This document shows positions 56,901 to 64,000 of a stretch of DNA of 64,000 nt, in pieces. Position 1 is the stretch's first letter, and every line of letters starts with the position of its first letter. The notes under the pieces were generated by a model. That model was not told where the DNA came from. It saw only the letters and a program-made list of their open reading frames with translations, and did not search any database. Source of the stretch: DASZWJ01 sp963813895. GTDB lineage: Bacteria; Pseudomonadota; Gammaproteobacteria; JAURND01. A program made the translations under genes and the position numbers. The stretch is from NCBI GenBank assembly GCA_963813895.1, contig CAWFAS010000001.1, forward strand, positions 992,001 through 1,056,000, written 5' to 3'.

Positions 56901-59900
56901 ATTAATTATCTTACAGCACTCACGCACTATGTGGCGGCACGTTCACCGGAAGAACAGGCATTGATCGCTATTTGGGCAGAGGTATTAAAGCAAAATCCGG
57001 ATTCAATCGGCATTCACGATAACTTTTTCACCTTAGGTGGACACTCGTTATTAGTTATTCAGGTGATTTCGCGTATTCGCGCTTTATTTCAAGTTGAACT
57101 GCCAATAGCTGCGTTATTTGAACATTCCACAGTAGCTACGTTGATGAACTATGTTCACGAGCAGCGCCAGGAGCACATGGCATTGCCTACGCGATCTCTA
57201 TTCACAACTAGGCCGGTTGATGCACCGCCGGTACTTTCTTTTGCCCAAGAGCGTTTATGGTTTTTAGATCAGCTGGAGCCAAACAATGCTTTTTATAATG
57301 TACCCATGGCTTTGCGTTTACAAGGACTCCTGAATATTCCTGCCTTGGAAAAAGCGTTTTATACCTTAATCGAACGCCATGAATCTTTGCGCACTACCTT
57401 TGTGGCTGTTAATGGTATAGGACAACAAATCGTCACCCCGATAGCCCAATTGCAATTTACTTTACCAATTTCGTTATTGGCTGTTACTGATTCTCAGCCA
57501 GAACAATTAGAGCGGCTCGCCAGCATTGATGCGCAAACCCCCTTTGATCTGAGTCAAGGACCTTTATTGCGTGTGAAGCTATTCCAAATCACTTCGGAAG
57601 ATCATGTATTGTTAATTACGTTGCATCACATTATTACTGATGGATGGTCGATGGGTATTTTCTGTCGTGAACTAAGTCTTTGTTATGAGGCTGCGCTGCA
57701 ACAAAAATCCCATGGTTTGCCGCCATTAGCGATTCAATACCCTGACTTTGCCTATTGGCAGCGGCAATGGTTGCAGGGCGAAATTTTACAACAGCAACTG
57801 GATTATTGGCGGCGTCAATTAGCCGATCTCACACCACTGCATTTGCCATTGGATTATCCGCGTCCGGCCATGCAAACATATAATGGTCAAATTTTATCAG
57901 TCAGCCTATCGGTTGAACTCACCCAACAACTCAAGCAGTTGAGCCAAAAAGCCAATGTTACTTTATTCACCACCCTGTTTTCCGTTTTCTCTCTGTTGCT
58001 GGGTCGCTACAGTGGCCAGGAAGATATAGCCATTGGCACTCCCATTGCTGGACGCAACACATTGGAAACAGAAGAGTTAATTGGCTGCTTTGTTAATACC
58101 TTAGTGTTACGCAGTGATTTATCCAGTCAACCAGATTTTTATACGCTATTAAAACGCAATCATCAGATGGCATTGGCGGCATATGATCATCAGGATACCC
58201 CGTTTGAAAGAGTTGTGGATGCGTTGGTGAAGGAACGGGATACCAGCCGTTCACCCTTATTCCAAGTGATGTTTTCTCTGGAAAATAGTCATAAGAGTGC
58301 ATGGCAATTGCCAGCTCTTGAAATTACACCGATATCAACAAGTCTCAGCAGTGCTAAATTTGATTTAAGCTTAGGATTTGGAGAATACGCTGGGGAATTA
58401 TTGGGTGCTTTAGAATTCAATACGGATTTATTTAAATCCGAAACAATTCAGTACATGTGGCAACATTTTATAAATTTATTGGAAGGGATTATTGCTTATC
58501 CATCGCTGCCGATTACTACCTTACCAATACTAACGTCAGAAGAAAATAGAAAAATTCTTATAGATTGGAATAATACCAGCGTTGAGTATCCCAAAAATAA
58601 AACACTCCAACAGGTATTTGAAGAACAAGTTGAGCGCACACCGGAACATATTGCTGTTAAATTTGCAGATAAGAGCCTCACATACTCAGTACTCAATGCC
58701 AAAGCCAACCAGTTGGCACATTATTTGCATGAGCAATATCAACTTTGCCATGGCGTAGCTTTACTGCCCGATACGCTAATAGCGATAGCTACTGAACGCA
58801 GCCTAGAAATGATTATTGGAATATTAGGTGTGCTCAAAGCTGGTGCCGCGTATGTGCCGATTGATCCCAGCTATCCATCGCATCGTATTGAATATATGCT
58901 GCAAGACAGCGGAGTGAAATATATTTTGACTCAGGCTCGATTAATGGCAGATTTGCAGCCCACATTAAACCAATTAAAACCAGAACCTATTTGTATTCAA
59001 TTAGACAGCAATTGGCAAGCAATTGCTCAAGCTTCTGTAAATAATCCAACTTTTATTTCGCAAAATCATCACTTGGCTTATGTCATTTATACCTCAGGCT
59101 CCACTGGGCAACCTAAAGGGGTCATGATTCCTCACGTCAGCATTCTCAATACGATTCACGTACAAATCAAAGAATATCAAATTACAGCACAAAGCAGTGT
59201 TTTACAATTTGCCTCATTAAGTTTTGATAATTCCGTAGGAGAAATTTTTAGCACGTTGCTGGCAGGTGCAACTCTAGTTTTGTGTCCACAAGAACAAATA
59301 ATGCCGGGAGAGGCTTTAGCAACCACATTGTCGGTAGAGAATATTAGCGTGCTTGTCCTAACTCCTTCAGCACTGAACGTAATGCCTTATCGCGAATACG
59401 TAAATCTACAGACCTTAAGTATAGGTGGAGAAGCCTGCCCCCCTAATTTAATAAATAGATGGGCACTGCGTTACCGATGCATAAATGCTTACGGTCCTAC
59501 AGAAGCCTCTGTAGACGTCTGCATGGCTGTTTGTAGGCCTTCTGACTACAAGCCACCTATTGGCAAACCCATTGCAAATGTTCAAGTTTATGTGCTTGAT
59601 AGTTACTTACAGCCAGTTCCAATCGGAGTTATCGGTGAATTCTATGTTAGTGGCGCGGGTCTAGCGCGTGGCTATTTAAACCGCCTTGACCTCACACAAG
59701 AACGCTTCATTCGCAATCCATTTAGCAGTGATACAAGTTCCAGGCTATACAAAACCGGTGATCTGGTGCGCTGGTTACCGGACGGTAATATAGAATACAT
59801 TGGCCGCAATGATGATCAGGTTAAGATTCGCGGCTTTAGAATTGAACTGGGTGAAATAGAAAAAATTCTCTCTAATTTTCCTGAAATTGAGCAAAGTGTG

Positions 59901-62900
59901 GTATTAGCAAAAGAGCGATTAGGCAATAAATATTTAACTGCGTACTATGTGGCTGAAAACCCGCTTGAAACAGATAAATTAATTCAATATTTATCGGAAT
60001 ATTTACCATCTTATATGGTTCCAACCAGCTTTATGTATCTGGCTTCTTTCCCGTTAACTCCCAATGGTAAGCTGGATGTTAAAGCATTACCCGATCCAGA
60101 ATTTCATAGAGATGAAAAAGGCTATGTAGAGCCACAAACTGAACTTGAAGTGAAACTGTGTGTTATTTGGCAAACACTCTTAGGAATCGAAAAGGTCAGT
60201 ATTCACGATGATTTTTTTAGAATCGGCGGTGATTCTATTTTGAGTATCCAATTAATCTCCAGGATGAGAAATCAAGGTTTACACTGTAGCATTAAAGACA
60301 TCTTTGAGTATCGCACCGTTTCCAGATTAGCCAGACATATTGAGGCTCAAACCACCCTGGTTAAGATCGATGCAGAACAAGGAAAACTGACGGGATCATT
60401 TGATTTGCTCCCCATCCAACAGTGGTTCTTTGACCAAGGTTTTGTTAAGCCTGATCATTGGAATCAATCATTCTTAATAAAAGTCCCAGAATTAAATATC
60501 GAACAACTCACTGCTGCGATCGAGCAGTTGATTGTGCTGCATGATGTATTGAGGGTCACATATACGAATGAACATCAAGTACAACAAACCTATCATGCCG
60601 AAATGAAGGCAACTCCCTTGCAAATATTAGATCGTTCCCAACTCAATGAACAAGCCCTTCATCAAATATTCACTGAGTGGCAAAGTCATTTTAATATATC
60701 AAGGGGTCCCCTATGGCAAATAGCCCATATTCACGGTTATGCCGATGGCAGTGCTAGATTATATTTTGCATTACATCATTTGATTGTCGATACCGTTTCT
60801 TGGCGTATTCTCATGGAAGATATAAAAGCATTGTATGAAGGGAAAAAATTGGATTATAAAACCAGCAGCTACAGACAATGGGTGGATACAGTCAAAGCTT
60901 ATGCGAAAAATAATTCTGTGGAAATGGCGTATTGGCTGGAGCAAATAAAAGACCAGCCAGCCCATCATCCTGTTATTAAGCCAACTCCGCAGCTGACTTA
61001 TGTCAAACTATCAAAAAAGCACACACAGCAATTAATCCAAAATGCCAATGCAGCGTTTCACACTGAAATTAATGATTTGTTATTAACCGCTTTAGCTTAT
61101 GCACTCAAAGCCTGGCATCAATCTGAGCATAGCTATATTACATTAGAAGGCCATGGTCGCGAGCATTTGCAAGATAATATCGATGTAAGTCGCACCATGG
61201 GTTGGTTTACTACAGCCTATCCGGTCAAGCTTTCCCTGCAGAAAAATTTATCGGCCAGTATTAAAGCTATTAAAGAAAATCTACGGAGAATACCTAATAA
61301 AGGCATAGGCTATGGCGCATTAAAATATGAGGGTGACAATGCAACCCTTAAAAAGCATCAGTTACCCGCGGTCAGTTTTAATTATCTCGGTCAGTTTGAT
61401 AATCAGACAGCAACATTTTGGCAATTGGCAGGAGAAGATTCTGGAGATAGCCTTAATGCAACTAATAGTAATTATCATGCCCTGGATATCAATGGAATGA
61501 TCCTAGATGGGGAAATGCGTTTTAGCATTGCCAGCCAGTTAAGTATCACTGAGACCAATCAATTCACTGAGGCTTTGCAACAGGCTCTAGTAGAAATTAC
61601 TACATATTGCGTTGAAAAAATAGCAGAGCAAAAAACAGAATATACCCCCAGCGATTTTGATACCGTTACCATCAGTCAAGAGCTATTGGATAAATTGCAG
61701 CAACGTTATGCTATTCAAGCAATTTATCCGGCCAATAGTTTGCAACAGGGTTTTATTTACCATGTATTAAGTCAACCAGAAGACAATGCTTACCGTGTAC
61801 AATTGTTGTTGGATTATCACAACCAATTAAATGTACCCACTTTTAAAAAGGCTTGGGAAAACGCATTTCAAACCTATCCGGTATTACGCACTTGCTTTAA
61901 TTGGGAAGAGGAGCTAATACAAATTATTACTAAACAAGGTCAACTAAACTGGCAGGAACATGATATAACAGCGATCTCCGAAAAAGACCAAGCCATTGCG
62001 TTGATTCAACAACAGGACCTCGTTCAATCTTTTGATCTAACACAGCCATCACTGTTACGGCTGCACATCATTAAACAAGCAGAAAATTTATATACGTTAT
62101 TATTAACTGTGCATCACAGTATCGATGATGGTTGGAGTGGGCCTATTTTACTCAACCACGTGCATCAAACTTATCTGCAGTTAATCAGAAACCTGTTGCC
62201 CAACATAGAAGAAGAGCAAGCCTATCTGAATGCACAAAGGTATTATTTTAAGCATAAATCAGAGGTAGATCATTATTGGAAAACCAGGATGCAATTAGTG
62301 AAAGATGCTAATGATCTCAATAGTTTACTAAGTTATACCTCTGATCTGAATCGCATTAAAGAAATCAAAGACCCCGAAGAACAGAGTATCACTATATCAG
62401 GTTCAATGTATCAACAACTCAAAACGCTGAGCCAACAGGAAGGAATAACCCTCAATGTACTGTTGCAATTTGCTTGGCATAAGCTGATCCATACCTACAC
62501 CCGGGATAATCAAACCATAGTAGGGACTGTCGTATCCGGTAGAAATATTCCTGTCGCGGACATAGAAGATAGTGTGGGTTTATACATTAACACGTTACCC
62601 CTGATCATCGATTGGGAAGATCAGACAACGAAAGCACAATTACAACATATTCAACAAACAGTGGTTGAGCTTAATACGCATAGCTATGTCAATCTGGCGA
62701 GTCTGCAAAAAGAGGGTAAACGATTGTTCCATAGTTTATTTGTCTTTGAAAATTATCCTGTACCAGAAAATACGCAAGCTCAAGGGCTTAACATTGAATT
62801 TAAGCAGGCAATAGAGAAATTGGATTACCTATTTTGCATTGCAGCTTATGAAAGAAATGAGGAATTACATATCAAATTAAAATATTCTAAAGAGTATCTG

Positions 62901-64000
62901 TTAAATGAAAAAGCAGAAAGACTACTTAGCCAATTAAAACTCATTTTGGAACAGTTACCTGACAGGATTGATAAACCTCATAAAACAATTTACCTGATGG
63001 ATGCTGGAGAATATGATCTGACAGTAAGACAATGGAATACTACCCAAGCAGACTATCCTAAAGATAAAACATTACAACAATTATTTGAAGCCCAGGTTGA
63101 GCGCACACCGCTGTGTATCGCAGTGACCTTTGAAAACGAAAGTCTCACTTATCGCCAACTCAACGCTAAAGCTAATCAACTAGCACATTATTTGCGTTCG
63201 CAATACCAGCTGGATCAAAGTGAAATTTTACCACCAGATACTTTAATTGCGATTGCTGTTGAGCGTAGTCTAGAAATGATTATTGGGATTTTAGGTATCC
63301 TCAAAGCGGGTGCTGCCTATGTGCCGATTGATCCTGACTATCCAGCACATCGTATTGAATTTATGCTGCGAGATTGTCAAACAAAATTTGTGCTGACTCA
63401 ATCACATGTGCTAGCTAATTTACAACATGTGCTGAAACACATAAAACCAGCGCCAAGCTGCATTGCTCTTGACACTGATTGGACTGAAATAGCTAAAGAA
63501 TCAGAAAATAAAATACTATCGTCGGCAACAGCAAGTGATTTAGCCTATGTGATATACACTTCGGGTTCCACGGGACAACCTAAAGGGGTGGCAGTGACCC
63601 ATACCGGTCCAGTCAATCTTTTCACATGGATGATATCGCATTATCACTTTACACGTCATGATCGATTCCTACAGAGAACATCTCCTGCATTTGATGCTTC
63701 CGTGTGGGAAATATTTACACCTTTATTGACTGGAGCCACACTGGTTTTAGCGCCAAAAGATATCAATATAAATATTGATTTATTAATTAAAACCATAGAA
63801 GAATATCAGATAACCACACTGCAGTTGGTTCCCACTCTATTGAGAGAGTGGTTAAGAACTGCAAAAGTGGAGAATTGTGCTTGTTTGAAACAAATATTTT
63901 CTGGTGGAGAGAATCTTTCTTCAGAAGTGATTAATTTATTTTTCAAAAACTTTAAAATTAAGCTACATAACTTGTATGGGCCAACTGAAACGAGCATACA
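53994..64000 (+). CDS. Nonribosomal peptide synthetase B, modules 1 to 3 (3' end outside window)
   Basis: The frame is open from the ATG at 53994 to the last base, at least 3,335 residues. Domains: C1 54.00-55.31 kb, A1 55.32-56.88, T1 (GGHSL), C2 57.22-58.54, A2 58.56-60.10, T2 (GGDSI), epimerisation domain 60.37-61.64, C3 61.69-63.01 of the D-accepting look (HHSIDDGWSGP), A3 from 63.03, cut after its GPTETSI motif. Pocket residues: A1 DAFWIGGTFK (Val), A2 DNGVSGAVDK (no code that I know), A3 same as A4 of NRPS A (Gln/Glu-like). The first condensation domain starts almost directly at FSISSFSQERLWFLDQLQP without a docking extension. It should take over the chain from NRPS A. Termination (thioesterase) must lie downstream. 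Confidence 0.95.
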   Translation, partial: MFSISSFSQERLWFLDQLQPGCSFYNVSLALSLQGPLNICALEKAFRELIERHESLRTTFMQVDGQLQQKITPIEQIQLPVFILNIDRQESAAELKKIATEEQQTPFDLSQGPLLRIKLFQIAPENYLLLITLHHIITDGWSMSIFCREINIFYQAALEQKPHGLPPLSIQYADFAHWQRQWLQGDVLEQELKYWRQQLANITTLQLPLDYPRPPMQNYNGQSLPIILSLELTQQLKELSQKANVTLFTTLFSAFSLLLSRYSGQDDIAIGTPVAGRTEPETEELIGFFVNTLVLRSDLSGQPDFYEVLKRNHQMSLLAYDHQDVPFEKLVEALVKERDPRRSPLFQVMFVLQNIPQSPWQLPQINVTSFVTEFESAKFDLTLTLVEQDNQIKGTMEYCTALFKTKTIEKLCQHFLVLLQGIVAHPSLPVTALPILTQDEQQKMLVDWNATETNYPKDKTLQQLFEAQVESTPENIAVTFENQSLTYRELNTKANQLAHYLQTRYRLDQGKTLPPDTLIAIAVERGLEMIIGILGILKAGAAYVPIDPDYPVHRIEFMLQDSQAKYVLTQKNLIAPLQRLLSGLQTSATCIALDLDWPIIATVVKDNPSVLNQSNSLAYVIYTSGSTGQPKGVETTHQGITRLVKNTNYIEIKTTDCVAQAGNIAFDAATFEIWGALLNGAILVIFSREMILDSQVFTHAIVQRQVTILWLTAGLFNKLIDLYPLAFGKLDYLIIGGEALSVQHVNKLMQQVQVPKYVVNGYGPTENTTFTTYYQIKSIDADSSIPIGKPISNTQVYILDSHLSPCPIGVPGELYIGGDGLARGYLNRNELTQECFIYNPFGRNSTSRLYKTGDLVRWLPDGNIEYMGRNDDQVKIRGFRIELGEIEAQLLLYPQVQQCAVLVKATVEDKHLIAYLVPKEKDGFDVQMLRDFLKQDLPDYMIPSAFVALEAMPLTPNGKIDKKVLIEQEINYLTALTHYVAARSPEEQALIAIWAEVLKQNPDSIGIHDNFFTLGGHSLLVIQVISRIRALFQVELPIAALFEHSTVATLMNYVHEQRQEHMALPTRSLFTTRPVDAPPVLSFAQERLWFLDQLEPNNAFYNVPMALRLQGLLNIPALEKAFYTLIERHESLRTTFVAVNGIGQQIVTPIAQLQFTLPISLLAVTDSQPEQLERLASIDAQTPFDLSQGPLLRVKLFQITSEDHVLLITLHHIITDGWSMGIFCRELSLCYEAALQQKSHGLPPLAIQYPDFAYWQRQWLQGEILQQQLDYWRRQLADLTPLHLPLDYPRPAMQTYNGQILSVSLSVELTQQLKQLSQKANVTLFTTLFSVFSLLLGRYSGQEDIAIGTPIAGRNTLETEELIGCFVNTLVLRSDLSSQPDFYTLLKRNHQMALAAYDHQDTPFERVVDALVKERDTSRSPLFQVMFSLENSHKSAWQLPALEITPISTSLSSAKFDLSLGFGEYAGELLGALEFNTDLFKSETIQYMWQHFINLLEGIIAYPSLPITTLPILTSEENRKILIDWNNTSVEYPKNKTLQQVFEEQVERTPEHIAVKFADKSLTYSVLNAKANQLAHYLHEQYQLCHGVALLPDTLIAIATERSLEMIIGILGVLKAGAAYVPIDPSYPSHRIEYMLQDSGVKYILTQARLMADLQPTLNQLKPEPICIQLDSNWQAIAQASVNNPTFISQNHHLAYVIYTSGSTGQPKGVMIPHVSILNTIHVQIKEYQITAQSSVLQFASLSFDNSVGEIFSTLLAGATLVLCPQEQIMPGEALATTLSVENISVLVLTPSALNVMPYREYVNLQTLSIGGEACPPNLINRWALRYRCINAYGPTEASVDVCMAVCRPSDYKPPIGKPIANVQVYVLDSYLQPVPIGVIGEFYVSGAGLARGYLNRLDLTQERFIRNPFSSDTSSRLYKTGDLVRWLPDGNIEYIGRNDDQVKIRGFRIELGEIEKILSNFPEIEQSVVLAKERLGNKYLTAYYVAENPLETDKLIQYLSEYLPSYMVPTSFMYLASFPLTPNGKLDVKALPDPEFHRDEKGYVEPQTELEVKLCVIWQTLLGIEKVSIHDDFFRIGGDSILSIQLISRMRNQGLHCSIKDIFEYRTVSRLARHIEAQTTLVKIDAEQGKLTGSFDLLPIQQWFFDQGFVKPDHWNQSFLIKVPELNIEQLTAAIEQLIVLHDVLRVTYTNEHQVQQTYHAEMKATPLQILDRSQLNEQALHQIFTEWQSHFNISRGPLWQIAHIHGYADGSARLYFALHHLIVDTVSWRILMEDIKALYEGKKLDYKTSSYRQWVDTVKAYAKNNSVEMAYWLEQIKDQPAHHPVIKPTPQLTYVKLSKKHTQQLIQNANAAFHTEINDLLLTALAYALKAWHQSEHSYITLEGHGREHLQDNIDVSRTMGWFTTAYPVKLSLQKNLSASIKAIKENLRRIPNKGIGYGALKYEGDNATLKKHQLPAVSFNYLGQFDNQTATFWQLAGEDSGDSLNATNSNYHALDINGMILDGEMRFSIASQLSITETNQFTEALQQALVEITTYCVEKIAEQKTEYTPSDFDTVTISQELLDKLQQRYAIQAIYPANSLQQGFIYHVLSQPEDNAYRVQLLLDYHNQLNVPTFKKAWENAFQTYPVLRTCFNWEEELIQIITKQGQLNWQEHDITAISEKDQAIALIQQQDLVQSFDLTQPSLLRLHIIKQAENLYTLLLTVHHSIDDGWSGPILLNHVHQTYLQLIRNLLPNIEEEQAYLNAQRYYFKHKSEVDHYWKTRMQLVKDANDLNSLLSYTSDLNRIKEIKDPEEQSITISGSMYQQLKTLSQQEGITLNVLLQFAWHKLIHTYTRDNQTIVGTVVSGRNIPVADIEDSVGLYINTLPLIIDWEDQTTKAQLQHIQQTVVELNTHSYVNLASLQKEGKRLFHSLFVFENYPVPENTQAQGLNIEFKQAIEKLDYLFCIAAYERNEELHIKLKYSKEYLLNEKAERLLSQLKLILEQLPDRIDKPHKTIYLMDAGEYDLTVRQWNTTQADYPKDKTLQQLFEAQVERTPLCIAVTFENESLTYRQLNAKANQLAHYLRSQYQLDQSEILPPDTLIAIAVERSLEMIIGILGILKAGAAYVPIDPDYPAHRIEFMLRDCQTKFVLTQSHVLANLQHVLKHIKPAPSCIALDTDWTEIAKESENKILSSATASDLAYVIYTSGSTGQPKGVAVTHTGPVNLFTWMISHYHFTRHDRFLQRTSPAFDASVWEIFTPLLTGATLVLAPKDININIDLLIKTIEEYQITTLQLVPTLLREWLRTAKVENCACLKQIFSGGENLSSEVINLFFKNFKIKLHNLYGPTETSI

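Overview
The window looks like a chromosomal segment of a gammaproteobacterium. LolCD, FumC, RimO, GuaA, a RHH-less PutA, a SUF cluster that uses SufU, a cysT-leuZ tRNA pair and a CADD-type protein together suggest a Legionellales/Coxiellales-like, possibly host-associated lineage. That placement is an inference from gene content only. Palindromic repeats and MITE-like elements sit in almost every intergenic gap between 1 and 35 kb.

Layout. 1-2.3 kb: C-terminal half of an RND efflux pump and a DUF192 lipoprotein. 2.5-8.2 kb (minus strand): the phosphate regulon pstS-pstC-pstA-pstB-phoB-phoR, with a good Pho box and -10 in front of pstS, no phoU, and a PhoR without membrane segments. 8.4-10.7 kb (minus): fumC and a CADD-like gene (self-sacrificing p-aminobenzoate synthase family). 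11.1-13.4 kb (minus): clpA broken by many frameshifts, with no clpS. 14.9-18.6 kb: icd, lolD-lolC and the tRNA-Cys/tRNA-Leu pair. 18.7-25.9 kb: an Rrf2 regulator with a palindromic operator over its promoter, then sufB-C-D-S-U and, after a repeat island, a sufA-like gene and sufT. 26-34.1 kb: rimO, guaA, an aminoglycoside-phosphotransferase-family kinase, ppa and putA. Two copies of a 289-bp MITE with 3-bp target duplications lie in inverted orientation at 14.6 and 34.2 kb and bracket the icd-to-putA block.

34.8-64 kb (plus): a giant nonribosomal peptide synthetase locus that continues past the window. NRPS A has five modules (C-A-T, C-A-T, C-A-T, C-A-T-E, C-A-T). It was one frame of 5,791 residues before an ISAs1-type element of 1,647 bp, flanked by a 10-bp target duplication, landed in its fifth adenylation domain. 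NRPS B (C-A-T, C-A-T-E, C-A...) starts 159 bp downstream and is open to the last base. Binding-pocket residues read by eye suggest Ser-Ser-aromatic-(D)Gln/Glu-Val for A and Val-(D)X-Gln/Glu... for B, where X has a pocket I cannot assign. Module segments of 2-2.3 kb are almost identical to each other, which points to recent internal recombination that swapped adenylation cores. The IS insertion probably stops synthesis of the full product, unless the two halves work in trans or the element is lost.
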